Source of the DNA: an uncultured Arenicella sp.
Lineage (GTDB): Bacteria; Pseudomonadota; Gammaproteobacteria; Arenicellales; Arenicellaceae
Length of the DNA stretch: 32,649 nucleotides
Reading direction: 5' to 3'
Assembly: GCA_937989675.1 (NCBI GenBank)
Contig: CALKRK010000004.1
Coordinates: forward strand, 1-32,649
Shown: in pieces, positions 15,535 through 23,664 of the stretch
How positions within the stretch are numbered: the stretch's first letter is position 1
Layout: each line of letters starts with the position of its first letter
Program-made: the position numbers and the translations under genes
The notes under the pieces: generated by a model
Database searches by the model: none
What the model saw: the letters and a program-made list of their open reading frames with translations, nothing else
Told to the model about the DNA's origin: nothing

Positions 15535-16269
15535 TTATCCCTTTGGGGTCAACTCAAATAACTTTGGTTTACTATCGCAGCGATAAAAGTACACTGTGCG
15601 AGTTGCAGGCTCATTCGCAAGGCGGTCCTGCTGCTGCACAAAGCATACATCTCCAGATGACGAACTATTTTGCACGTAAACGTCACCAAACCTATTTTGA
15701 TAGCTGGCCGTTTCATTGCGCCTTCGAAGGCTTCGGAAACTGGCGAAACTACGCCTGAACCGCTCTATCTCTTCTGGATTTTGCTCTGCGTATAAGATTG
15801 CTTCGTTATCAGTAAAACGCTGAATGATAGAACGGCTGATAAGGATACTAGGCCGCACCTTTGATTCAGGTGATTTGCCGGCCGGCTCTTGCTCAGATAC
15901 ATCTGAATTCGAATTCTCGAGTTCGGGCGCTTCATCAGTTATCACCTCGTCTTCTTGCGGCTCAATGCTGCGCGCCTCAGCTTGAGCCTCTTGAAGTTCT
16001 TGCACCACATCAAGTGCTTGATCTGATTGATTAAGTGATTGTTCGAAGATTTCGGGCTCTTCTTCACGGCGTAAAAAGACATTCAACGCGGCATCACGGC
16101 TGAATCCGGGAATCTTAAACTCGGGCATTCCTGGTAGGGTAAACGCTAATAACAAATGCAATAGAATGGCCAGAGACCATGCCTTCTGTATATTCGGAGC
16201 CTTCCGAATCTTAAAGAGCAGCTTAGGCCCGAAGGTATGAAACGAAACAGCGCGATCAATCAACGACAT
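15535..16269 (-). CDS. Single-pass membrane protein with acidic linker and C-terminal two-Cys domain, unknown
   Basis: The product is 244 residues from the ATG at 16267-16269; a GTG six codons earlier is possible and neither has a strong ribosome site. A basic N-terminal segment is followed by one hydrophobic helix (AWSLAILLHLLLAFTLPG). Next comes a long Glu/Gln/Asp-rich low-complexity stretch (about 65-135), then a folded part with helix EIERFRRSFASFRSLRRRNE and a C-terminal beta section (GDVYVQN, GDVCFVQQQ, TRTVYFYRCDSKPKLFEL) with two cysteines. The topology, N-in with an extended periplasmic arm, resembles TonB- or TolA-like proteins, but no such C-terminal domain is recognised. Its neighbour is the secreted beta-helix protein. 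Confidence 0.75.
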   Translation of the reverse strand: MSLIDRAVSFHTFGPKLLFKIRKAPNIQKAWSLAILLHLLLAFTLPGMPEFKIPGFSRDAALNVFLRREEEPEIFEQSLNQSDQALDVVQELQEAQAEARSIEPQEDEVITDEAPELENSNSDVSEQEPAGKSPESKVRPSILISRSIIQRFTDNEAILYAEQNPEEIERFRRSFASFRSLRRRNETASYQNRFGDVYVQNSSSSGDVCFVQQQDRLANEPATRTVYFYRCDSKPKLFELTPKG

Positions 16270-16651
16270 ACAAAATAGTTCCAGCACCTTGTACCGGTGC
16301 GAGAGGCAATTTTTTTAATAGATTGAGAAGGCTTTTCATAAAGTTTCTGTGCCAGCTTAAGGGTCTTTATGGCTGCTGGCAATGTTTGTTTGTAAGACGC
16401 TCTAGAATATAAGACCGTCCCCCAATAGCGGGGCTTTCAGTGTGATCATACGGATTGACTAGCACAATAAGTAAAGTCATTTTTACACACAGCTATTATT
16501 TTCAGTTATTAAAGGCATAAAACAGTGTCACTTGCTCAGATTTCTAAGCAGGCATACTCTAAATACATCACCGAATAACACGCAAAGGAGCTGTTAAAGA
16601 TCGGGTGAACAAATCGCAACACCGTATAAACTTAACCGTGGAGAAAGCACC
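16270..16651. other. Divergent intergenic region with one hairpin
   Basis: About 380 bp lie between divergent genes. TGCCAGC (16350-16356) and GCTGGCA (16375-16381) form a 7-bp stem with an 18-nt loop. A shorter GC hairpin lies around 16421-16437 (CCCC and GGGG arms). A TTGCTC/TACTCT pair near 16532-16560 is only a weak promoter candidate for the plus-strand gene. No small gene was seen. Confidence 0.45.
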
Positions 16652-16954
16652 ATGTCGTACCTTCGTTATGCCTCTTTATTACTAGTTTTACTAAGCAGCA
16701 TTGCTAATGCCCGCAATGTAGATTCCGATTTTAGCCGCTGCGCGAAACAAGCTTTACAAGGCCTCGCTAATCAAGAAACAATAGTTCATATCAACAATCC
16801 AAGTAATGAATCGCGAGTAATGGATCACAATTATTCTTCTACCCTGACAGAATACCGTATGCGCGTCATAAACAAGTTATCAGGCAAAGGCGTTGGTAAC
16901 GTTACCTGCGAAATCGATCAGGCTGGCAACATTGTTACGGCCAAGCTTGACTAA
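16652..16954 (+). CDS. Small secreted protein, unknown
   Basis: A 100-residue protein with GGAG 8 bases before the ATG. The signal peptide is MSYLRYASLLLVLLSSIANA, cut before RNVDS. The mature part of about 80 residues holds two cysteines (SRCAK and VTCEID), probably one disulfide. It ends in GVGNVTCEIDQAGNIVTAKLD, a beta-type ending. No family is recognised. It is a single gene; a 10-bp inverted repeat lies just downstream. Confidence 0.75.
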   Translation: MSYLRYASLLLVLLSSIANARNVDSDFSRCAKQALQGLANQETIVHINNPSNESRVMDHNYSSTLTEYRMRVINKLSGKGVGNVTCEIDQAGNIVTAKLD

Positions 16955-16965
16955 GCTAAATCAAC

Positions 16966-17005
16966 ATCAAGTCGGGGCTTGATAGCGAGTCAACTCCGAC
17001 TTGAT
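16966..17005 (+). terminator. Possible hairpin terminator of the small secreted gene
   Basis: ATCAAGTCGG at 16966-16975 pairs with CCGACTTGAT at 16996-17005 around a 20-nt loop that has its own GAGT/ACTC pair. It begins 12 bp after the stop. It is followed by A-residues rather than T, so it is not a canonical intrinsic terminator for the plus strand. Confidence 0.4.
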
Positions 17006-17031
17006 AAAAAAAGCGGGCCAAATGGCCCGCT
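17005..17031 (-). terminator. Intrinsic terminator of the TonB-dependent receptor gene
   Basis: Read on the minus strand, the stem AGCGGGCC/GGCCCGCT (17012-17031) has an ATTT loop and is followed at once by a run of seven T (complement of A at 17006-17012). It lies 58 bp past the receptor's stop. This is a canonical rho-independent terminator. Confidence 0.85.
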
Positions 17032-17088
17032 AAAAGAGTGTTGATTTAGGTTTAATTCTTATTGCTTGAAAGAACCTGTTTTAGATAA

Positions 17089-19941
17089 CTACAGAGTTGC
17101 TCTAATACCAAAAAAGAAACGCCTTCCAAGTGGGTCATACGTTGCTGGAAAAGTGTTTCCGCTGTTTTGCAGTGTGGCACCATAATCATTACCAACAATC
17201 GGAGGATCAGTATCAAACAGGTTTAAAATACCTGCGCGCAGCTGAAAACGATCACTTAGTTGGTAGCGACCTGTCAAATCAAAGTAATGCTCTGAATCGA
17301 TTTTCGGCACCGCAAAGTTAGATGGTGATACACCAGCCAACGCGATTGAATCATTGGTCAAACCATCCAAGAACTGCCATCTGAGTTGTAGATCCCAAGG
17401 GCCGTTACTCCAGCGAGTTGTCTGCACGAAGCGCCACTCATGGTCTGGGTCTTGGCATGTATTCCCGACTAAGCCAACACAGTCATTAAGTGGAGTAAAG
17501 TCAGCCGATTGCTGTTTGTTATCCAAGAGGTAGTTACCATTAAGATCAAACTCAAACTCACCAAAATTAGAATCAACGGCATAACTCATTCCAAAATCAA
17601 TGCCTTTTTGTTCTAACACCGCCGAGTTCTGCACAGCAACATTAACACCGACTGTTGTTGGCCCAATCAAACCGCCTAAGGAATTACGCGTAATTGCATT
17701 ACAGAAACGTCCGTTAGGGTCACGCTCAAAATTATAACAACCGTCGACCACATCTTGCTCAGCTAGCTGAACAATTGCGTTATCCACGCTGATGTCATAG
17801 TAGTCCAACGTTAAAGTGAACGGGCTTCCCTCTGGCGTCAACACCACACCAAAGGTATAAGTGTCGGCTTCCTCAGGTTCCAGATTCGCGTTACCGCCAA
17901 CAAAGTTATTAACCTGCCCAGAAATAATACTAGTAACACGGCCAAGTTGCGCCGCTGGCACACCAGTGTCAATGCATAACTGAGTAAGTGCTGGGTCACC
18001 AATCGGATTAGTGCCTTCACAGGGGTCCGTGCTTAGATCACCAGTCGATGGAGTGAGTGGTAAACCTGCTTCCTGAATCGATGGGGTACGCACAGCACGA
18101 TTAAATCCACCGCGCAACTTCACCGTCTCGTTTAATGACCAACCTAGCTGCAATTTCCATGTGGTGGTATCGAACGAGTTTGCAACTTGGTTGACTTGGT
18201 AATCGTAATCACTCAACCGTATGCCGCCCTCTAACACCACTGAATTTGCAAACGCGGCATCCTCTACCAAAGGCAACGCGGCTTCTGCGTAATATTCAAT
18301 AACGTCGAATTGCGTATCAACCGGAGAGCTGGCGCCAAAGCCAATACTGTTGCCGCTCGCATAGTTTTGATCAGGCCTGTTCTGTGCAGATTCATCACGG
18401 TACTCCAATCCAGTCGCAAAGGACAAGCCTGAATTAGCACCTGGCAGCCTGAAGCCTTCGAACTCTCCCGAGAGCGAGCCTCCAACAATAAGCTGATCGG
18501 TACGGTTGGTTTCGGACAAATTCAAGCGTATGAAATTCGCCATCGCTGGCGTGATGGTGTTCAAACCAAAGAGGTTCACAGGCACACAACCCGCTGGCGA
18601 ACCGGTTGGGCAACCATTAATACCTGCTTGCACATTCGTCGCGTTCAAATCATTAAGAAATGTTTGCGTACGCGATGTTTGACCAAACTGTGTAAACGCC
18701 TCCCAATTCCATTCATTGGCGAATTCACCCTCAAGACCAGTTACGACTTGAAACGCGGTATTTTCGTATTGCGAAATACGCGGCCCAATCTCGACTGTTC
18801 GCCGCCCAATCAATAAACCTTCCGCGATACCGTTATTCGCAGTCGCACCGGCCTCCATGGCATCGTTCTGCGCTAGGCGTTGTATCGCGCTGGCTCCGAG
18901 AAACCCACCTGGGTTTGCCGCATACGGCACGTTGAACGAGAAGAAAAACGTCCCTGATGGAGCAATGATTGTGTCTACCTGGTTGTTGGCAAACGTTGCT
19001 CGCGCATACGCTTTGGTTGTATCGTTGATTTCATAGTCAGCAATTGCAGTCACGCCCCACTTATCTTGTGGCACCTGAAACAAGTTAAATGGGTTGAAAT
19101 TAAATCTGTCCGTTCGTGCTTCTACCTCACCACCGCTATCGGAGAATTGGAACGACCCAATGGAGTCAAACACGCCTCCTCGCGGGACGGTACTACTACC
19201 TACGGTATTGAGTAAATCATCGAATGTTTCAACGGAGAAATCTCGATCACCTTGCGCGATAGCATCAGCAGATGAATACGAGATATTAAGCACCGCATTG
19301 CCTCGATCGTCAGCGAAGTTGCCCCCCATGGTTACATAAACATCAGTGGTATCACCGTCGCCATCTTCGGTAACGCCGTAGGATAATCCCGCTTCAAATC
19401 CTTGAAAATCTTCCTTCATTATGAAGTTAACAACGCCGGCAACCGCGTCAGCACCATACACGGCAGACGCACCACCAGTAAGCACCTCAACACGCTCCAC
19501 TAAAGACACAGGAATCATACTTAAGTCCACATACCCTTGTGAGTCGAACGGCGTAAAACGCTTTCCATCGAGCAGAACTAGCGTTCTCTCCTCGGCAAGA
19601 TTCCGCAGGTCAGCGGTTGCCGAACCATCATTGCCGTTGTTTCCCTGTGCGCCAACTCCCGGGCTGAATTGGGGTAAGTCACGCAGAAACTCTTCAACAT
19701 TTACAGTATTAACTGCTTCGAGTTGCTCTCCTTTATAAACGGAAACTGGGGCAGTGGCCTCTAAGTTGGCATTTTTGATACGGGAGCCAGTAACAACTAG
19801 CTCTTCCAAATCAGACGTCTGCTCCGGCACTTCTGTTTGTGCCAAAACAAACGGTGGCGCTGACGAAACCGCCAGCGCCACTGCCGTAAGTTGCAGGGCT
19901 TTATTAATAGCCCACGATCTATTTTCAGATACTCTCTTCAT
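17089..19941 (-). CDS. TonB-dependent outer-membrane receptor
   Basis: A 950-residue protein with AGGA 8 bases before the ATG. The signal peptide (about 1-34) ends at FVLA-QTEV. A TonB-box-like stretch DLEELVVTGSRI lies at about 44-55. The plug follows, with RTLVLLDGKRF and VERVEVLTGGASAVYGADAVAGVVNFIMK, up to about residue 170. The rest is a 22-strand-type barrel with the conserved LEPEEADTYTFGVVLTP block and the C-terminal end GRRFFFGIRATL. The substrate is unknown; receptors of this kind in marine gammaproteobacteria import oligosaccharides, peptides, siderophores or cobalamin. It is a single gene ending in a strong terminator and has a long upstream region. Energy would come from a TonB complex not encoded here, unless the TonB-C protein at 31356 takes part. 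Confidence 0.95.
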   Translation of the reverse strand: MKRVSENRSWAINKALQLTAVALAVSSAPPFVLAQTEVPEQTSDLEELVVTGSRIKNANLEATAPVSVYKGEQLEAVNTVNVEEFLRDLPQFSPGVGAQGNNGNDGSATADLRNLAEERTLVLLDGKRFTPFDSQGYVDLSMIPVSLVERVEVLTGGASAVYGADAVAGVVNFIMKEDFQGFEAGLSYGVTEDGDGDTTDVYVTMGGNFADDRGNAVLNISYSSADAIAQGDRDFSVETFDDLLNTVGSSTVPRGGVFDSIGSFQFSDSGGEVEARTDRFNFNPFNLFQVPQDKWGVTAIADYEINDTTKAYARATFANNQVDTIIAPSGTFFFSFNVPYAANPGGFLGASAIQRLAQNDAMEAGATANNGIAEGLLIGRRTVEIGPRISQYENTAFQVVTGLEGEFANEWNWEAFTQFGQTSRTQTFLNDLNATNVQAGINGCPTGSPAGCVPVNLFGLNTITPAMANFIRLNLSETNRTDQLIVGGSLSGEFEGFRLPGANSGLSFATGLEYRDESAQNRPDQNYASGNSIGFGASSPVDTQFDVIEYYAEAALPLVEDAAFANSVVLEGGIRLSDYDYQVNQVANSFDTTTWKLQLGWSLNETVKLRGGFNRAVRTPSIQEAGLPLTPSTGDLSTDPCEGTNPIGDPALTQLCIDTGVPAAQLGRVTSIISGQVNNFVGGNANLEPEEADTYTFGVVLTPEGSPFTLTLDYYDISVDNAIVQLAEQDVVDGCYNFERDPNGRFCNAITRNSLGGLIGPTTVGVNVAVQNSAVLEQKGIDFGMSYAVDSNFGEFEFDLNGNYLLDNKQQSADFTPLNDCVGLVGNTCQDPDHEWRFVQTTRWSNGPWDLQLRWQFLDGLTNDSIALAGVSPSNFAVPKIDSEHYFDLTGRYQLSDRFQLRAGILNLFDTDPPIVGNDYGATLQNSGNTFPATYDPLGRRFFFGIRATL

Positions 19942-20175
19942 TTTTCTCTTCCTATATTTTATTAAAAATTTATGGAAACGAACCTTTATGGTTCTTTTTC
20001 TTTAGTCGGCCCTGACGATTAGAAGAGAAGAAGAATGGCAATAGGCGGGATCAGCAGCCTGTTTTGCCAAGCTTCCCACCACGTCTCGTCGTGCACTTCT
20101 TTATATGAATTTATGCGGCACTTTGTAGACTAACTCGTTTAAAAATAGACAACTGATAATTAAAATCCAGTTTTT

Positions 20176-20193
20176 TTGTCACATATGAGACAA
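20176..20193. promoter_or_regulatory. 18-bp dyad upstream of the TonB receptor gene
   Basis: TTGTCACATATGAGACAA is a palindrome except for one mismatched pair: TTGTC and GACAA arms flank CATATG. It lies about 235 bp before the receptor start in an AT-rich region. It is a candidate operator; the cognate regulator is unknown and no second copy was noticed. Confidence 0.35.
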
Positions 20194-20553
20194 TTCCGCA
20201 GAAACTACGGATTTTTTTTAAATCACCAACGTTTATAAAACTATTTTAAAAATCTACGCATAATATTTAATTGGGTTCTCTTTGAATATTCACAAAATAA
20301 GTTTGCAGTTCCATTCTTGCCGCACATGTTTCTGCTTGGCATAACGATTAGATTTATAGTTTTCAGTGGTAATAATCAGCGAAAATAGTAATCATTCGGC
20401 CATGTCCGTGGCTCTAAAGTGGGCGTCTAATCGCTTGTGATAGTCCAAAGAGTATTGCGCCCAGTACTAATGATGAGTTCTAAGGGTTTAGTAGATTAAA
20501 CACGTCTGAAGAGACTTTAGGTAGGATGTAGGCAGAAAAGAAGATAAAGAATC

Positions 20554-20577
20554 TCGGCGAAATCATCATTTCGCCGA
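20554..20577 (-). terminator. Hairpin downstream of mscS-like gene
   Basis: TCGGCGAAAT and ATTTCGCCGA form a perfect 10-bp stem with a CATC loop. On the minus strand it is followed by a T-rich but interrupted stretch. It lies 85 bp beyond the MscS stop, behind another hairpin, and may be a second or backup terminator. Confidence 0.5.
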
Positions 20578-20613
20578 ACCGGGCAATCGAGTTCTTTACT
20601 TACCATGGAATAA

Positions 20614-20640
20614 AGCGGTGACGAAAAAATCGCCACCGCT
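20614..20640 (-). terminator. Terminator-like hairpin after mscS-like gene
   Basis: AGCGGTG and CACCGCT arms, continued by CGA/TCG after one mismatch, enclose an A-rich loop. On the minus strand it is followed by TTTATT. It lies 22 bp after the MscS stop. Confidence 0.55.
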
Positions 20641-20661
20641 CAAAAACGACTTTATACTCAC

Positions 20662-21477
20662 TTAGTGATTATAAAGGTGCACGTCGCGCTGCGGATACGG
20701 TATGCCGATATTGGCATCATCTAAGGCTATTTTAATCCGCTCTAACAAATCCAAGGTCGCCGCCGGATGATCCGACGCCTTAGCCCATGGCCGCACGGTT
20801 AAGTTGACACTGTTATCAGCTAGCTCGGTTACACCAACGCTTGGGGCTGGGCTCTCAAGTACGTACTCAGATTCAGACAACGCTTTGAGTATTACTTCCC
20901 GTGCTTGTCTGATATCGGCGTCGTAGGAAATTCCAACCGCTAAGTCCATTCGACGATTACCAGCTTCTGTGTAATTAATGATTGGCCCCTCAAGCGCCTG
21001 ACCATTAGGGATAATAATTTTAGTTTTATCCGGTAGGCGCAAAGTTGTGGTGAAAATATCCACTTCTTCAACCTGACCAGTTTGACCAGCTACTTCCACA
21101 ACATCACCTGTGTTGTAGGGACGAAAAATAATCGCCATCACGCCAGCCGCGAAATTAGCCAAGGAACCTTGTAGAGCCAAACCTACGGCTAAACCTGCGG
21201 CACCCAATATAGCCACCAGCGAGGCGGTTTGTACACCGAGCTGAGAAATAGCCGCGATAATCACAAAGGTCAGCATCAGTGCATAAGCAATGTTGGTAAC
21301 AAACTTAGCCAACATTGGATCAGCACCAGATCGTTCCATGCCCTTGCCAACGGCTTTGGATATGATCTTTACGACAAATCGGCCGATAATAAAAATCGCT
21401 AAAGCCTTGATAAAGTTGACACCGTAGATCATGGCGTTTTCTTTAATCATCGGCAGGTAGGTATCTAAGTACTCCAT
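20662..21477 (-). CDS. mscS: Small-conductance mechanosensitive channel, MscS family
   Basis: A 271-residue protein, close to the length of E. coli MscS. It has three transmembrane segments (about 17-42, 58-80 and 86-115). The pore helix carries the Gly/Ala pattern GAAGLAVGLALQGSLANFAAGVMAIIFRPY, followed by the beta domain GDVVEVAGQTGQVEEVDIFTTTLRLPDKTKIIIPNG and the C-terminal alpha/beta domain. It forms heptameric channels that release solutes on hypo-osmotic shock. It is the downstream member of a minus-strand group with the YdiY-like protein (50 bp upstream) and a second MscS-like protein. Confidence 0.95.
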   Translation of the reverse strand: MEYLDTYLPMIKENAMIYGVNFIKALAIFIIGRFVVKIISKAVGKGMERSGADPMLAKFVTNIAYALMLTFVIIAAISQLGVQTASLVAILGAAGLAVGLALQGSLANFAAGVMAIIFRPYNTGDVVEVAGQTGQVEEVDIFTTTLRLPDKTKIIIPNGQALEGPIINYTEAGNRRMDLAVGISYDADIRQAREVILKALSESEYVLESPAPSVGVTELADNSVNLTVRPWAKASDHPAATLDLLERIKIALDDANIGIPYPQRDVHLYNH

Positions 21478-21527
21478 AAAGTCTCCGAATTTAGTAGTAG
21501 ATTTAATAACAAGTTATGGTGGAAATT

Positions 21528-22256
21528 CTATTTAAAGTTGTACACCAGATTTACACTAGTAATGGTGTCTGTATCATCAGCACCGGGCGCTGGGTCAGTA
21601 TTGTGCCGTACTAGTACGCCAGCTTTGAGCGCGAACTTCTCGTTCATTGATACCACCAAGGCCGCATCATTTTCAACGAAGGTGTTATCTGACCCGATTT
21701 CAGCAACAAACTTATCCACAAACTGGGTATTGTCAGTTAACTGATTTCGGTAGTCTGACCGCAGGACCAGTGTAGCACCACTTAAATCCATCCCTTCCAA
21801 TTCTGAACCATCGTCAAGCTTGATCAATTCACTGGTATCGCGGTAGCCAACACCAATGCCAACATCCCACGCATGCGGTTCGGTATCGATCAATTTATAA
21901 CCATAACCTAAAGCAGCGCTTGTTTGCTCCGTAAAGCCGTCAAACTCGTCATCCAAATAAGAAAGAGAACCGAATAAGTAACTGCGATCAGTTAAATTAT
22001 ATTTTAGTGTATAAGCCGCAGCGACGCTCTCTGCCGAGTCAACGTTATCGCTCGAAGCTTGGTACAAAGAAAGATCGATTTCGTGGCTTAAAATCTCGGC
22101 ATCGTTTTTAAAATTCAGCCCAATGTTGTAATTTTCACTGTCCGTGTTACCGCTGGCTTTAATCAAGCCTGCCTCACCTTGGCCTGTCCACTCTTGCGCA
22201 CCAGCGGACATTGATAAACTCAAACTAATTAATGCTAAAAATGATTTTTTGTTCAT
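21528..22256 (-). CDS. YdiY-like DUF481 outer-membrane beta-barrel protein
   Basis: The product is 242 residues from the ATG at 22254-22256, which has GGAG 8 bases upstream; an in-frame ATG ten codons earlier lacks this and would spoil the signal peptide. The signal is MNKKSFLALISLSLSMSAGA. The mature protein begins EWTGQGEAGLIKASGNTDSENY and alternates strands to the C-terminal SVNLVYNFK, ending in Phe-Lys. This matches the salt-induced outer-membrane protein family (DUF481/YdiY), about 12 predicted strands. Its transported or bound partner is unknown. It lies between two mechanosensitive-channel genes; a strong terminator just upstream of it suggests its own promoter or partial read-through. 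Confidence 0.88.
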   Translation of the reverse strand: MNKKSFLALISLSLSMSAGAQEWTGQGEAGLIKASGNTDSENYNIGLNFKNDAEILSHEIDLSLYQASSDNVDSAESVAAAYTLKYNLTDRSYLFGSLSYLDDEFDGFTEQTSAALGYGYKLIDTEPHAWDVGIGVGYRDTSELIKLDDGSELEGMDLSGATLVLRSDYRNQLTDNTQFVDKFVAEIGSDNTFVENDAALVVSMNEKFALKAGVLVRHNTDPAPGADDTDTITSVNLVYNFK

Positions 22257-22275
22257 TTCTTTCTCTCCAATTAAT

Positions 22276-22304
22276 AAAAAGGGCACACGTATATACGTGT
22301 GCCC
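22276..22304 (-). terminator. Intrinsic terminator, perfect 24-bp palindrome
   Basis: Positions 22281-22304 are a perfect 24-bp palindrome (12-bp arms starting GGGCACACGTAT). On the minus strand it is followed by TTTTTATT. It lies 27 bp after the stop of the TM-helix channel gene and 25 bp before the YdiY start, so it should separate or attenuate these two genes. Confidence 0.85.
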
Positions 22305-22331
22305 AAAAAGGTATATTGTGTAAAAGCGTGA

Positions 22332-23486
22332 CTATTTATTGATCTTTGCGGCCCAATTATCAGCCACTGTTTTTGCTGCATCACGACCGCCAAGACCAAA
22401 CGCCAAGGCAGCGGCAACCGCAACTGCACCGATGGTAAACCCGAACGCCATATTAACGATGTTGTCGGCCAAACCCATTGAACGCAGCCCCATCGCCAGC
22501 ACCAAGCCTAAGATAGCGACTCGAGCGATATTCGCCATGCCACCATTACCAGACTCAACTAATTTTTGGTGTGCGAGACTGCTCAGGAAATTACCGATAA
22601 CCAGTATTACGCCTCCCACCAAAATGCCTCCACCAAACTCGAGGACTTTAGCGAAGATATCTGAGATCACTTCAATCCCTAATATCTTGATAGCGGCCGT
22701 TGTGGCCGTAAGCATCGAAAAGAACATAACGGCTGTTCCAATCAATTTATTTGCTGTAAACGAATCTGAAAACAAATTGCCAATACCGAGTTTAGTAGGC
22801 AGCTCATTAACGCCCATGCCATCCAGCAAACCGGTCAACATGTAAACCACGAACTTAGCAACAAAATAGGTCACTAGCAGAATGATTCCAGCGCCAACAA
22901 TGTTCGGCACCGCCGCCATCAATTCGTTAATCATGTCGGTCGCAGGCAATGTGATAGACGGAATATTTAGAACACCAAGCGCCGCGACGACAATTGGCAA
23001 TAAGATGCCACCAAATACAAATGCGCTGCCGAACTTGGATACTTTTAGGTCTTCGTTCCCTGTTCGTAGTGCTAACTGTTGATCAACACTGCCAAGACCA
23101 ACACCGACAAACTCGGATACTATTTTGGCTATCACCCAACCAGCATAAGCAACGACACCTGCTCCGATGATTCGTGGCACCGCCGCAAGGAACTGATCCA
23201 CCATATTCTTGAGGGGTGCGAGCACGTCTGTTAACCCAAAATGCTGAAGCACCGCCATCAACACAAAAATGGTCAGCACGGCTTTGATCAACGAAAGAAT
23301 TGGTTGCTCTAGATCATGCTTCTCTAGAAACTCAACTTTGCCAAGTAACTTTTTAAATATGCCACTGATTAATTTAACGACAAACAGACCAATGATTAGA
23401 ATCGCCAGACCTATTACTGCATGACCAAGCGTGCTGGATACAACCGGGCCAAGTGCCGATTGAATATTCTCTAATATGCCTTTCAT
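22332..23486 (-). CDS. Mechanosensitive-channel-like protein with conserved TM-helix repeats
   Basis: A 384-residue inner-membrane protein with about nine or ten hydrophobic segments. At least two repeats of the TM-helix family are clear: VPRIIGAGVVAYAGWVIAKIV (about 103-125) and VPNIVGAGIILLVTYFVAKFV (about 194-214). A third appears near the C-terminus (GGILVGGVILVIGNFLSSLAHQ), and AFGLGGRDAAKTVADNW forms an MscS-like pore/tail segment. Such proteins (CmpX/YnaI-like) act in osmotic or envelope stress. It lies upstream of YdiY and MscS genes on the same strand, with a strong terminator at its 3' end. Confidence 0.88.
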   Translation of the reverse strand: MKGILENIQSALGPVVSSTLGHAVIGLAILIIGLFVVKLISGIFKKLLGKVEFLEKHDLEQPILSLIKAVLTIFVLMAVLQHFGLTDVLAPLKNMVDQFLAAVPRIIGAGVVAYAGWVIAKIVSEFVGVGLGSVDQQLALRTGNEDLKVSKFGSAFVFGGILLPIVVAALGVLNIPSITLPATDMINELMAAVPNIVGAGIILLVTYFVAKFVVYMLTGLLDGMGVNELPTKLGIGNLFSDSFTANKLIGTAVMFFSMLTATTAAIKILGIEVISDIFAKVLEFGGGILVGGVILVIGNFLSSLAHQKLVESGNGGMANIARVAILGLVLAMGLRSMGLADNIVNMAFGFTIGAVAVAAALAFGLGGRDAAKTVADNWAAKINK

Positions 23487-23587
23487 AAGATTCCCCTGAA
23501 GTTTTATGGTTAACTTGCAAGGCAGTATAGAGAGGCGTGAAAGCGGAAAATGTTAAACAGTGTTGCAGGATTGATACAGACTGTTAC

Positions 23588-23610
23588 TTGCTGGACGCCT
23601 TAGCCAGCAA
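23588..23610. terminator. Hairpin after second AraC regulator gene
   Basis: TTGCTGG (23588-23594) and CCAGCAA (23604-23610) give a 7-bp stem with a 9-nt loop, 55 bp after the AraC gene stop on the minus strand. There is no T-run; low certainty. Confidence 0.35.
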
Positions 23611-23664
23611 CGCGGATACAGAGCGATTTTAGAACTGCTGGAGAGCTAATAGAAGGCGTTTTCG

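Larger units (their letters stand above)
19942..20661. other. 720-bp intergenic region upstream of the TonB receptor
   Basis: This is the longest gene-free stretch. The receptor side (19942-20300) is AT-rich and should contain its promoter. It includes a small GAACC/GGTTC stem (19980-19994) in the leader and the 18-bp dyad at 20176-20193. The other side (20554-20640) has two hairpins that probably end the MscS transcript. The middle (20300-20550) shows no gene with a ribosome site; a small RNA cannot be excluded. Confidence 0.55.

Noticed and set aside
22339-22845. 168-codon open frame on the plus strand opposite the TM-helix channel gene
   Set aside because: It is antisense to a clear membrane protein; its Ser/Pro/Ala/Asn-rich sequence with no ribosome site is typical of a frame mirrored from hydrophobic codons.
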